A stretch of 64,000 nt of DNA from Nymphaea colorata (Eukaryota; Streptophyta; Magnoliopsida; Nymphaeales; Nymphaeaceae): contig NC_045141.1 in NCBI RefSeq assembly GCF_008831285.2, positions 13,936,106 to 14,000,105 on the forward strand. Direction: 5' to 3'. Both the position numbers and the translations under genes were made by a program. The notes beneath the pieces were generated by a model. It was not told where the DNA came from and made no database searches. It saw nothing but the letters and a program-made list of their open reading frames with translations. Within the stretch, counting starts at the first letter, position 1. Each line of letters begins with the position of its first letter. This document shows, one piece after another, positions 1-11,988 of this stretch.

Positions 1-1931
1 GTGGTGTAGACAAGTGGCGGACTCCAGTCCTCATGTATCTCTGTCATAAGAGGGTGTCACGTTTCGTCGTTTATGATTTTTTTTTTATATAGTTTAATGG
101 GTTTCCTTATTTTCAATTATTTTTATAATTTTTTTATTATATTTTGTAGTCCCTTCTTCTTTTTTTTGAAAAATGAATAGTGCAATCATTTTTGCCTATT
201 GACGACCCTTTGCAGAATTGACAACTGGCCAATTCAATTCAAAATTAAAGCAAAACAATGGTGGTTTATAAGTAAGTGGTAGGGGCAGTTAAGCATCAAA
301 CATCATATCTTTTAATAATAATGAAAAAAAAGGCCAATCCGTGGACCCGGTTGTGGAGCTAGGTGTGGGCAGTTGCCTAATTCGTTTCCAAGAATGAACC
401 AAGACTAGTTATGTGGGTGCACTCAAAGGAGGGGGCTCGCATGGGCTCTGGCTCCACCTAAAAAAAAAATTACTTATGTTATAAAATTTTTGGAAAATAA
501 AATTTTGAATTCTGTCAAAATTTTAAAACTTTAATTCGATCTTTCATCATAAAGAATTTTTATCTTTCCCTCTGCTCAGCCCAAGTTTCTTGTTATATGT
601 AACTGCTCCCATGAACTGACCGGCACACTTGAAAAAGAAAGAGAGAAACTTGGTTCCCATATACTACAAGGCGTAATAGTGACCCTTCGGTTGTTCCTTT
701 GTCATTTGCCAATAAATAACTTTCTCCCATCAACATCTTCTGACCAGCAAACTCTAGATGTCCAGATTACAATGGTGGGCATTTTGAATAAATAATGATG
801 AAAGGAAGGGTAGAAGAAATGTCATCCTGCTGTTCCTTATTTGCAAGGAGAGCCCAATGGGAAATGTAAAAAACCAAACCATTAGGTCAAAGACAAAGAC
901 CAAATCACTTGAAATGTGATGTTTACAGTGGTTTTTCTTTTTCTATCTAAACGTATTGATATGATTTTAAGAATAGGTTGATGAAAAAAATATATTAAGT
1001 TGATTATTGTTTGGACTTTAATGACATTTTTTATAATAAGAAAAAAAAGAGAAGGGCTCCCATAGCATCAACATTTTGACAATGAAAAATTCAACATGCT
1101 TAATAAAACAACTTGACTCAGATTATGTTTTATATCAAAATAGTTTTTATAAATATATTAGGATGTTTATATTTTATTTAAAATATATTTTTAATACAAA
1201 ATTAAAGGGTTCAGTTTTTGCCCATGACCTAATGGTATGGTTTCAGGAATTTCTTTCAATGGGAGAGAGAGAGAGAAAGAGATCAAACACCAAGGTCAGG
1301 AATAAAAACCAGACCCTTTCACTTTTATTTTTAATTATTGTTTTTGCAATCTAACTATGTTGATATGTTCTTAAGAATGGGTTGATGAAAAACATATACT
1401 AAGTTGATCATTTTGTTAAACTTTGATGGTATTTTTATAATAATAAAAAATGAGAGGCCCCAATGACAGATAATGAAAAAATCAAGATTTTTCAAACAAG
1501 TTGCATGTTTATATCAAAATAGTCTTTACAAATATATTAAGATGTTTATATTGTATTTAAAATAATTTGTTAAACAAAAAATCAAATGGGTCAGACTTTT
1601 ATTCTTGATCTAAGTGTTTGGTTTTACCAAAGTACATATATGCACACACAATTTCATGTACTTTTTGGTTGAGAATGGTCATGGCAACGAAAGGGTCAGA
1701 AACAACGTCTTTAGTGCTTTTATATATATATATATATATATAACCGGAACAAGTGCGTGGAGCCCGGCGACTTTCTGTCAATATTTAACTAGCTACGGCT
1801 ACCTAACCCTAGTTTGTTTATTAAAAAATAAATTTATAACAAAATAGGTGCACCTGGTTTACCTTCCTTCCTGTACTTCAAGCTCCAAAATATCATTCGA
1901 AAACAACTGGCCGTTGTTTATTGACTTAGAG

Positions 1932-1966
<35 letters not shown>

Positions 1967-3077
1967 TGCAGCTATCTGGTGGAGGGCAAAGTTAAAATAA
2001 CAATTTTCCATGCTTCTTTGTGAATAAGAAACAAAGTTTAATCACAACTTGGGGTCAGACATGCGTCTCTGTATTAACCAAATCCGCACATTTCGGGTTT
2101 GTTACAAATTAGATCCAAATCGATTCCGTGCAAATCTTCACTGCCATTACATAGATTTTATTTTCTCTTTGTTAATATAAGTTATGGAAGGAATAATTTC
2201 TTAGATTCGTTAACAAGAAACTTTTTAACTAGCTCTTGCAATAATTCCAAAGTAAGTGCTTTTGCACTTCTGACAAAAGAGCAGCCAAGATCTCCATTAT
2301 TGAAAGAGCCACTGTCCTTGTCGTGGATATAAATATGTTTGCACCTTCTTCCAACGAATATGTACTTACAGAAAATGACCTTAATATTTCTATTTTTCTG
2401 CGATGCATGCTTTTTTCTCTTGTTCTTTGGTTGGAATTATTAAAAACTCAGATATTTTTCCAATTTGGTGGTGGGCGCAAGGATCGGGTGCACATTATTA
2501 GCGTGTAACTCTCTTTTCGAAAAAACATATCAATGGATGAAAGAGAAGAAGGAGGGAGAGTGTCGGTGATTGGCGTTGCATTAATTTGCTTATATCTCTT
2601 TCTCCTTTGGAAAGGTGGCCTTTGATTTCATTTACCTTTCCTTTTTTTATCTTTTTCGTTTTTTTTTCCTTTTATTTCTGCTTTTTAAGGGAGATATAGG
2701 GAGAGATTACGTCCATGTCAGTTGATCAGTTGGTCTCTGCAAATATGTAAAAGGGAATGATGGACATTCATAGATCTGTTGTCAGGTACCCAATGGCCGT
2801 TTTTTGGCTGTGAAAATAAGAATAGCAAAGAAGGGGAGAGAGAGGTGCATTCCTAACGCACCACCCAAAACCGGTTGGTTTTTTTGCCTGAAGCGTCACC
2901 TACCAACCTCCCCACTTCTCCTCTTCCTCCCGTCTTCAACAATTCAACTATGGGAATCATGATATCGTGAGTAGAAGAGGGGAGGGACGAGGAAGAAGAA
3001 GCAACCATTTCCTGTACTGATAAACGGCGCGGGATCTATCATCTCCCATTCTCTGTTTTTGTCTATATCTCTCGTAT
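1..3077. other. AT-rich intergenic region upstream of first gene
   Basis: I see no convincing gene here. The stretch holds poly-A/T runs, (TA)n tracts near 1722-1742 and 1936-1964, and a diverged direct duplication (listed separately). Around 420-600 it resembles two other places in the window (about 43140-43260 and 45670-45860): a GGGGCTC..GGCTCCACC-like start followed by AAATTTT-rich sequence, so it is probably part of an old dispersed repeat. The last 250 bases before 3078 are the likely promoter and 5' UTR of the first gene, but no clear TATA box stands out. Confidence 0.5.
942..1625. repeat. Diverged direct duplication (two ~300-bp copies)
   Basis: Copy 1 (about 942-1250) and copy 2 (about 1345-1625) share a series of blocks in the same order: a GGTTGATGAAAAA block, an AAGTTGAT block, a TATATCAAAATAGT block, an AAATATATTA.GATGTTTATATT block and a GACCTAATG/GATCTAAGTG end. 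Divergence is considerable, so the duplication is old. No coding potential is visible in either copy. Confidence 0.6.
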
Positions 3078-6000
3078 ATGCAACGAATGGACAAGATGGG
3101 TTTGCTCAGAATCCGGCATTTGTTTGAAGTTCTTTCTTTCCTGTTGCTGTTCTTTCTCCCCACCCTTTCTTTCCATGTCGAGCCATTCCCTTTACCAGGT
3201 AATTTACGTTGTTAGGGAATGGTTTTTCTTCTTCCCGACTTTCGTCCAGGATGGAGGTTCGTCTCATTGGCTTGTTGTTTGCGCGTTGCAGAGGGTGTGA
3301 CCGTCAGCTTCGGTCTTCCACATGGAAGGATGGTGGCGGAGGTTGCGAGTTCTCCGCAAGGGGCTGTTGCGGAAAATAGCTCCTTCGTCCTGGCTGCGAA
3401 TCGGACGTACAGGAAGGACCCTCTCAACGGCTTCAACCGCTACACCGGCGGGTGGAACATTACCAACGTTGAATATTGGGCCGTCCGTTCTCTCTCTCTC
3501 TCTCTCTCTCTCTGAATTTCAGTGTCCTCATTGTTCTACTCGTTGGTTTTGATTTTTCTGAAATCTTTGTAGTCGGTTGGTTTTACGGCCGCGCCGCTCT
3601 TCGTCATCGCTGCTGCATGGTTCGTGTTCTTCGGCCTGACCCTGTTCTTCATCTGTTGCTGCTACTGTTGTTGCTCCCACCGCAGGCCGGGCTATCCTTA
3701 TTCCCGGGTGGCCTATGCTCTCTCCCTGATCTTCCTCATCTTTTTCACCGTTGCTGCAATGTACAGTCATTCTAACTTCCGAATTTTCCTTTTCTTTCAT
3801 TTTATTCTTGGCTTTCAATTGATTTTCCTTTTTTATTTTTTCGGCTCGTTAGTGTGGGCTGCGTCGTGTTGTACAACGGCCAGGGGAAATTTCATAGCAG
3901 TACAACAAACACTTTGAAATACGTTGTTGGTCAGGCCGATCTCACAGTCAGCAATCTTAGGAATTTTTCCACTTACCTGGCTGCTGCCAAGAGTATCGGC
4001 GTCGACCAGATCTTTCTTCCTGCTGATGACCAGGCGAAGATAGACATTATACAGATGAAGCTTAATGCCACGGCTAATGAGCTGGGAAACCAGACAGCCA
4101 AGAATTCTGATGATATCCAGGGACTGCTTGACTCTGTGTAAGCACCAAGATTCCTTCTCTATTCCTCTGTTTTCTGATCGACTTAATTTGGTTGTTCTTA
4201 TTATGTCGTTTCTTCTGGAATGCAGGCGGCTGGATTTAATCATTGTTGCGGCTGTGATGCTCTTCTTGGTGTTTCTAGGATTTGGTATTAGTTCGCCTCC
4301 TTCTTATAATTAAAGAACTATTTGTGCACTTGTGTTATACCTATATGCTAATGCATTATCCTCTTCTTTTTCTCCTTTTTTGTTGTAGTATTCTCTATAT
4401 TCGGGTTGCAAGTTCTCGTCTACGTGTGAGTGCTTATTTTTTCTTGGCTCAATCCAATGCTTATTTTTTTATCTTTTCTTAAATGTTTATTTTTGTGTGA
4501 AGGAATAAACTCCTTTTCTAATGGTTTGATGAGGACTTTGGTTGATGCAGCTTGGTAATTATTGGTTGGCTACTTGTTACCGGCACATTTATCTTATGTG
4601 GTGTATTTCTTCTGCTCAACAAGTAAGAGTCTGATACCAACCTTTCTTAGGTCGTTGTTTATCTCAAATGTTATATTGAGTTATAGCTATCTCGTCTTTT
4701 GTAATTAATTTCATAATCTGGGGGATGCTTTGCTAATCCTAATTTCTGATTGTCAAATGATTACTCATGTGCCAGTGATCAGCTTCTAGTATTCCTCAAG
4801 CCTAAATTCTTTTCTATGAACTTTATCTGTGCTTCATTGATGAGTTTGCTTTATGCTATGCTAGATTAAAGAACAAACCACGAGTTGCTTTTGCGTTCAT
4901 TCTTTGTGGATCTTTGTGACTTATCTACATAATAAAAGTATCTTTTCTCTTTGGATGTCTGTATATATTGTATGTATATGTGTTTGTGTTTCCTCTTGTT
5001 TGACTGCTGAACTAATTGGTAGAAAAGTTCTGATAGCATGTCCTCAGTTTCCACATTCAAATAGTAGTTTCTTCCAGTTTCTTAATCTTCAAATGCCCAT
5101 TCATCACCCATTTTCCAGCACGTCTGCTCAGGGACCTGCTTCAAAACTATGAGTTTCCTCACATCATAGGAGATATGTAACTCTAAGATCAACCTGGAAG
5201 GAAATTTCTTAATGCTAATGACTGCTCTTTATAACAATCCCAGTTTAAGCAAGAAGATGGAGGAGTTTACAATTAGATTCCAGCTAAGTTCCTGAATAAC
5301 CACTCAGCATTCTCTATCTTTGTTCTGGACAAGGCTGTTCAACTTTTCTATTATTTAAATTTGGTGTAATGGAAATAATATGTATGAGACCGATGTTGTT
5401 CTCAGAAAAACATGGTAACGTTAGGGTATGAGGAAGTTCACTGTAAATATCGTGTCAGAAGAATGTTAAGATAAAGGGAAGTTCAAATGGGATCTGATGA
5501 TTCATCTAAACACGAAATAAGAGCTTCTAAAGTTGCCCAAATGTGAAGAAACAAACATTATGAACCTACGGAGAGAGAGAGAGAGAGAGAGACCTGTAAG
5601 CAAGCTGTGGCATAGAAAATCAGAAAGTCAAGGGCCACCTGGGAGAGCTTCATCAGGTTAGAGGATGAGGGGTTTGTCCGTTTGCCAAAAGCTTCAAATA
5701 TTTCTTAGCCAAAATATATTTGTAAGTGGCCAATTTGGTTAATGGTTATTTGTTAGTGGGCGGAGTAAGGTTGTCCTATTATTTTTTTGAGTTACTTGGT
5801 ATGAAATGTATTGTAGAATGTACATACTTACAGAACAAGAAACTAAAGGAATAATTTCAGGTTATAAGTTTCTTTGTTTTCGTAGCATGAAATGGAACTT
5901 GATAACAAGCTTCCTCCCATGTGGTGGATGACCTATTTTTTGCTGAGGCTATTCCCTAAAAGTTCAGGAAATTCATGGTTTAGGCAGAACTCGAACTGTA

Positions 6001-7388
6001 ATGATTTTATAAGCAAAGCAACATCTGTGAAGTTTTTCAATGTCTAACAAACTATGGGTCTTTAGGCTTACTTAAGTTCACAAGATTTGTAATGTTGTAT
6101 GTATAATGTACATAAACTATTCCATAAACTCGTTTATTAATGGTAGTGCCTTAAGTTTCATAAATACTCCATTTATTTATTGCTCTTGAATATCTTTTTC
6201 TGCTCTTTTATGTTGTTGAAAGACTGGTTTGTTTAACAAAAACGTTAATTGTTGTTGATCGTGCTATTCATTCTTAAAAGTTCCTAGTGAGATTCATTAA
6301 TTTTTCACTTATCAGCATTTCATGTGAAATTCTGTATATGGCCAAAAAATTTCCCAAACAGCTTTCTACTTTGTTTCCTTATTTGTAAAGTTTATGAGAA
6401 TTTGGAAATTCTGTTCCCTTATTTTGGTTTCAGTACTGTTTCTGAATTCCAGAAATAGCAACCATGGTCTTAAATCAACCATGAATAGTGAACTGCTTGT
6501 TCTTCTCAGAATTCTGTTATATTTCCTTGTTTATCTTTTGGTTGAAAAATTGTTTCTCTTTTGTTTCTAGTGTATACACACTTTTTGAAGATAAATGTCA
6601 TTTGAAGCTTCTTGTTTGTCAAACTTGCAGTGTTGTGTCAGATGCTTGTGTTGCAATGAATGAGTGGGTTGCGCACCCCACTGCAAAGACTGCACTGGAT
6701 CATATACTTCCTTGTGTGGATGTTGCAACTGCCAATGAATCCTTGTACCAAAGCCGGAGAGTCACATATCAAATGGTTAATCTTCTCAATCAGGTCGTTA
6801 TGAACGTCAGCAATAAGAATTTTCCACCTGCCCTTGCTCCACTTTACTTTAACCAGTCTGGACCTTTGATGCCTGCTCTCTGCAATCCTTTCGCTTCTGA
6901 CTTGTCTACTAGACAGTGCCAAGCTGGTGAAGTGGACTTTAACAATGCTACACAGGTAAATTGACCATCAACATCAATGAATTGGATGTGAATAACTTGT
7001 TCGCCAATGAGAACGTTCTTCTGACTGACCACTCAATGTCTAGGTTTGGCGAGGATACATGTGTCAAGTTTCATCCTCAGGGATATGCACTACTGTTGGT
7101 CGAGTTACGCCATCCATCTATAGCCAGATGACTGCGGCTGTCAATGTGAGCTATGGTCTGTACCAATATGGTCCATTCCTGGTGAATCTAGAAGATTGTA
7201 CTTTTGTGCGTGATACATTTTCTACAATCGGTACCACTGAGTGCCCTGGTCTGCGCAAATACAGCAAATGGGTATATATTGGCTTGGTCATGGTCTCAGC
7301 TGCTGTTATGTTTTCTTTGATCTTTTGGGTTATATATGCTCGAGAGAGGCGGCACAGGAAGTACAGTAAATTGCCATTGCAATACTAG
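3078..7388 (+). CDS. Multi-pass membrane protein, plant plasma-membrane-fusion/tweety-like family
   Basis: Nine exons, all with GT-AG borders: 3078-3198, 3292-3482, 3573-3760, 3853-4137, 4226-4284, 4389-4425, 4551-4622, 6631-6955, 7044-7388. Joined they give about 540 residues, close to the family's usual length. The start at 3078 gives an N-terminal signal-like hydrophobic stretch (about residues 16-32). Next come a YTGGWNITN block, a TM segment (about 109-125) followed by a run of CCCYCCC cysteines (a likely palmitoylation site), a second TM (about 145-170), a luminal/extracellular loop with several N-glycosylation sequons, two adjacent TMs (about 262-316), a second Cys-rich loop (exons 8-9) and a C-terminal TM before a basic tail (ERRHRKYSK). 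Intron 7 is long (about 2.0 kb). The family sits at the plasma membrane; its biochemical role is not settled. Family assignment is from recognition, topology is from sequence. Confidence 0.87.
3491..3515. repeat. (CT)n microsatellite directly after exon 2
   Basis: A (CT)11-12 run lies a few bases inside intron 2, immediately after the donor at 3483. It fills part of the polypyrimidine-rich 90-base intron. A similar (GA)n run lies at about 5571-5591 inside intron 7. Confidence 0.9.
4623..6630 (+). other. Long intron 7 of the membrane-protein gene
   Basis: The 2.0-kb intron starts GTAAGAG and ends TTGCAG, and joins codon halves AA and T to give Asn, keeping the frame. It contains AT-rich sequence, a (GA)n tract (5571-5591) and no recognisable coding region or transposon. 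Confidence 0.8.
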
Positions 7389-7424
7389 ATGTATCAAGTG
7401 CTACAGCAGAACAAAGCTTTTACT

Positions 7425-7624
7425 GGGATGTTTGGTTTGGGGATGACGCCTGAGGAGATGTGCATACACAAGCCTCATTGTGCTTCCTGTGTAGTTTGGT
7501 GTTGGAGGCTTTGTACTTTTAATCATTGGGATGGTTGGTTTGGGGATGAGGCCTGAGGAGATGTGCATACACAAGCCTCATTGTGCTTCCTGTGTAGTTT
7601 GGTGTTGGAAGCTTTGTATTTTAC
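7425..7624. repeat. 103-bp tandem duplication in the 3' UTR
   Basis: Two adjacent copies, 7425-7527 and 7528 to about 7624, are almost identical (a few substitutions, for example GACGCC versus GAGGCC, and GGAGGC versus GGAAGC). They begin 37 bases after the stop codon of the membrane-protein gene, so they should lie in its 3' UTR and double any regulatory element there. The high identity indicates a recent event. Confidence 0.93.
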
Positions 7625-7817
7625 ATGATATTTTTCTCCTTTCAATGGGCTGCACAATGTGAAAGTTATCTTGTATTTGGCAACCATGGTTTGTGTTATT
7701 CTGACGTGCACTATAATTACTAAATGCCGTAGATCTGCTACAAAATGAATCATGCAAAACAGAAGAGAATAAAAAGCATATGAACCAAGGAACAGGATGA
7801 AAGATGGCGCAGTCAAA

Positions 7818-8336
7818 TCAATTGCACTGCTGGCATGTATCCAAAGGGTGGGCCATTTCATAACTGACATGTCCACAGCTTCCATAAGGCAAAAGCTTCC
7901 TGCAGGATAGGCACTGTTCATCATGAAGCAGTCTGTCAAGTCCTGAGGATGGTAAGGCGAGATCGAAAAAAATGTACAGAACAATATTGTTGGCTGTGGG
8001 ATTTAATGTTCAAAACAATTATGCAAGTTCTTGTGCATAAGGAAAGAGTGTATCCTATCCTCTTATTAGCAGAATCAGCATGCTCACAAGAAACCAAGCA
8101 GAAAAACTTTCAAAAACGAATGTGATGAACCTACAAGACATGCCTGACTTAGTCGGCATATTAGCCCTTTTCCAACTCATCTCCCTTCCCTTCACAATGC
8201 ATAAGAAGCATTCCAGTAGTTAGCCACACACTAATAAATTTGTCCGGTCGTTGATCTGAGTGTAAGGACCCAGAATTGCGGAGTTCAACCTGTCCTGTAT
8301 AATAAGTTTCCCCAACCTCCATTGAAAGCTTCCCAA
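7818..8336 (-). other. Candidate exons of an unrecognised minus-strand gene
   Basis: On the minus strand a coding-like segment, 7942 down to 7818, follows a good acceptor (CCATCCTCAG) and ends in TGA. It reads as a C-terminal Cys-rich peptide with two CxxC pairs and a GSCGHVSYE block, suggestive of a small zinc-binding domain. Upstream, 8336 down to 8161 is an open frame preceded by an acceptor-like TTTTCCAG, containing a GETYYTGQVELRNSG stretch. A weak GT donor within it could join the two in frame. No further upstream exon could be found and I do not recognise the protein. It may be a gene remnant, the end of a longer gene, or chance. Confidence 0.27.
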
Positions 8337-8775
8337 CTGGAAAATTGAGATGCTGTTACAGAGAGAGATTGGACTTGGCGATTTGCCATACTTCTACAAA
8401 GTTTTTTCCAAGGGAGCTGATACATAGGTGTTTTATAAGATAGCGCTTTTATGACACAGATTTCAAATGTAGGACTACTTTATAATATGTTCAACGAAGT
8501 AGACTCTATTTTCATGTTCCAACAAAGCAAACAAGAAACTGGAGAACAACAAGTGTCATTCCTTCTCGTCAAAGACAAACAATGAAAACTTGCAATGGCA
8601 TTTGATTAATCACCTCGGGTCGTACATGATTTCACGAACTTCATGTTCTGAATACATGAGTTTAGGATCCTTAGCTTCAAGCATGCTATAGTGATGGTGC
8701 AAGCAATGAGGGAGATACCGAAGAGGCCGAAACCCTTTTCCTTTCTCGTACCCCTAGGTAGGGAGTCATACTTAC

Positions 8776-9168
8776 AGTCGTCGACTAGAGTGCGGTGCGG
8801 TGTATCTACCGTTACAATCCAAAAAAGTAACACTCATGGAATTTGAACTGATGACTGATATTTTTTGCACATTAGGACGATTTTTCTTTTTGGGCATGTT
8901 TGGTAGGGAGCAGTTGTATACTAGATTGCAATATGTCTACCATTTGCGATCCAAAAACATAACACTCGTGAAATTTGAACTGATGACTGATATTTTTTGG
9001 ACATTAGGAAGATTTTTCTTTTTGGGCATGTTTGGGTTATAAAGTCGTCAACTAGAGTGCGGTATATCAACCGTTTGCGATCCAAAAAAGTAACACTCGT
9101 GAAATTTGAACTGAGGATTGATATCTTTTGGACATTAGGACTTTTTTTCTTTTTGGGCATGTTTGTTT
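8776..9168. repeat. Three-copy tandem repeat, ~130-bp unit
   Basis: Units at about 8776-8909, 8910-9041 and 9042-9168 each contain an ACTAGAGTGC-like start, a GCGATCCAAAAA block, a TAACACTCRTG block, an ATTTGAACTGA block, a GATATTTTTTG block and a CTTTTTGGGCATGTTTG end. Units 2 and 3 are closer to each other than to unit 1. Open frames seen across them are by-products of the repeat, not a gene. Confidence 0.85.
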
Positions 9169-10859
9169 TCCCATCCCAAGGGATCTGAAATCAGCATTTT
9201 GTGGGGCAGGATTCGCTGTTTAAATTACAAACAATTGATTTCCGCAATAAGTAGAAACGTCATTCCTCACCCAAAAGATCAGTGGATCTAGCATCCACGA
9301 CGACATTTTCGGTTAACAAACACTACCTAACTCAGTGTCAGACAACAATAAGAATTTTTTTTTTTTTGGCTGAACAAAAATTGAGGGTTAGGAACTTAGG
9401 ATCAATATAATTTGCACTAAAAAAACCCAATTCTGTAGCAAGCAGTTAACCTAACCCATGTCGTATCTTGACTACAGTTTAGTTTTAGAAAAAGGACCCA
9501 TATGCACTAATCCAACAAGAGATAGGGACAATCTTTACAATTATTTCAAACAAAGAGTATCTTGCAATATATTCTCTACAAGGGTCCCATTTGCCAAAAA
9601 GTTGATGAAGAGAAAAGACCTTTTCCAAGAGAGAGAAAAAAAATATCATATAAATGGTTTTCTTCATTTAAACTTTAAGATACAAATCAGGGGGCTGAGA
9701 TGGGGAGAGGTTGTGAAGAGGGTACCGCACTTGGCTTGACGTGCTTACCTCTATATACAGTCTTCAGTTCCCACCTTGACATGTCTAAAAACACGGGTAG
9801 AAGATATGTCATTTCAGGGATATGTTGTCCTTGACAACTCTTTTCCATTCCCATTTTTGTCTTTGTAAAGGTTCACTCTCATGATTACAAGTTATAAGCG
9901 CTCACTCCTAAACATGTGATCTTATACGTGTTTGATTGGTGAACGACCGTGCTCTTATTAGGATATACTTTCACCCCAAAATCGGGTGAAGAAAGTTGGA
10001 GCTTTGCTTCCTTCCCTGAATTTTTAAGATTAAGAAGTGAAACAGAGGTATAGAGACTTTTTTTACCAGGTGCTTCATGTTTGATTGTGTATGGCGAGGA
10101 TATATTTTCGCTTGAAGATTCTCACTACATGAAAAATTTGGATTTCTACCCAGTTTTAATATGTTTTTAGTCGTCCTCCATCTCATCCCTGCTAATTTTA
10201 AGAGGACGCAAAGGTGAACAGATTTGAAATGCAATCGGACAAACATATGGACCGGCTGTGGAAATCAGCTCATCGATCAAGTCAATTGATTAATCTATAC
10301 CACCTTTGAATTCTTGGCAGTATGTTCCCCTCTTTAACTGGAAGACGATCTCCTTGTATTTGAAGTTCTATTCTTAAGTTGGCACTTGTTCGAAAAAATC
10401 ATACTTGTTTATTGTTCAAAGCATAACGTGTAAATGAATTCACCATGACCAATTTCCTGCCTATCGATCTTTATACATTTTCTTACCAATTCATGCGTAT
10501 CTACCGTTCAATCAGAACTTATAAATGAATTCACCAGATCTTCATACTTTTTTCTAACCAAAATCTGATCTTTTTATGTTAAATTTTTTTGTTGCTGCCC
10601 ATCATTTACGCTTATTAGAAAATCATATAGATTTTCATCAACTATCAAATAGTTTGAACATTAATCATCTGCATCATCTGATTTAACAACTGGGTGCTCT
10701 GCCACCCTTTGTTAATCTTCGAAGTTCGAACCAAACAAGGCGCAGCAGGGCTGACATTTTTCCCTCAACTTCAAGAAAAATTAAAACAGAAAGATCGGAA
10801 AAAAAATTGGTCAATTCTGCATTATCAAAGTCCAATTAAGAGCACTTAGCAATTGAGAG
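9169..10859. other. Intergenic AT-rich DNA, no gene seen
   Basis: This stretch carries only short spurious frames, poly-T runs (for example 9355-9368) and no recognisable transposon ends. Nothing here could be supported as a gene. Confidence 0.5.
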
Positions 10860-11164
10860 AGAGAGTGAGGGAGACGAAGATGAAAGGAGGCAGAGGCCAG
10901 CACGAGCCCATCACGCCCTCTGCTTCTGCAACAAGGAGGAGAAATGGTGCATCAACTCATAGTTGCCCGTCCTGGCTCGTTCAGGTGCAGCCTTGACACG
11001 ATTACTGCAGCGCTCGGTCTTCTTCCTCCTCCTCCATGACCATCCCACAACGTATTAATACTATTGCTCCCAAGAATGGAAGGTCCTGTTTGATCAGGAG
11101 GCCTTTGCTCATTTCTTACACCATACGACCCTCAAGGCTTGACCTTCTAACAGCAGCAAAGTTT
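10860..11164 (+). other. GC-richer segment interrupted by Copia insertion
   Basis: This segment is compositionally different from the flanking AT-rich DNA. It begins with a GA-rich run followed by an ATG at about 10880 that opens a frame of some 38 codons, and has further short frames on both strands up to the Copia target site. The original sequence resumes after 21788 with CAGGCACGGGC. It could be a remnant of a host gene or of captured gene sequence split by the retrotransposon. I do not recognise the product. Confidence 0.2.
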
Positions 11165-11242
11165 TGTTATTCTCTCATTAAGGAAGAAGGCGGAACCAGC
11201 GAGCGAAGATCTCTGTTGATGAGGCAGAATCAGCGAAGATCT

Positions 11243-11695
11243 TGATAACGCAGCACCAAATCTGACAGTTCACAATTCCACCAAATCAGGCGTGACCATT
11301 GAATCAGCCTCAACGGCTCATCACTCCAACAAATCAGGCGCCATCAATTTAGAAGGAAATCAAATCCAACGACAGACTCTAGCAACGGCTCATCATTCAC
11401 GCAAATCAGGAGAAATCAAAATGGCAACAAATCAAAATAGACAAGCAACAAAAACGCAGCAGGATGATGACAGTTTCTCTTGTTTGAAACCAAAGTCAAG
11501 GAGGCGCAAATTAAGGATACACGTTGTAAATCGATGAGAATTGTTGAGACAAATTCAAATTCAAAATCATCAATACCGTGTATAAAATAGTGATTAACAA
11601 AGGAAATCAGATCATGAAAGAATTGACGACTGAGTGGTGGAGTAGGATTTTTCCAAACCACCTTAATTTTTGAGTCTTCTTCTTCTTCTTTATCA
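11243..11695 (+). repeat. 5' LTR of inner Copia
   Basis: 453 bp, TGATAACG...TTTATCA. A TATA-like TATAAAAT lies at 11581-11588. A degenerate tRNA-iMet primer site (TTGTATCGGAGC, 11696-11707) follows immediately. Confidence 0.94.
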
Positions 11696-11988
11696 TTGTA
11701 TCGGAGCTGTAAAAGCTTTCACCGGCAGACTGGTTGTGTATTTGCGAGAAGCAGGCCTTTTACAAGTTCCGTCGTTGCTATCGAAGAAGGTAGCCCCGTC
11801 CAAACTCGCCTGAGAGGGCATTCCAGGCATTACGTTCTCTGGGGCGCGTTTTGACTGGAGGTGATTCAAAGGTCGAGCTAGGTGGTGTTGGATTCGGCCA
11901 AGAGTTTAGTATTTTTGGACAAATTTTCAGATTTTTTGGACAATCCTGTAAAGAGATACAGAATTTACAAGTGCCGCAGGTCTTCAAC

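Noticed and set aside
3833-4243. 136-codon minus-strand frame over exon 4 of the first gene
   Set aside because: Spans exon and intron of a well-supported plus-strand gene.
7523-7984. 153-codon minus-strand frame overlapping the 3' UTR duplication
   Set aside because: It runs through the 103-bp repeat and through the candidate exon in a different frame; its sequence is not domain-like.
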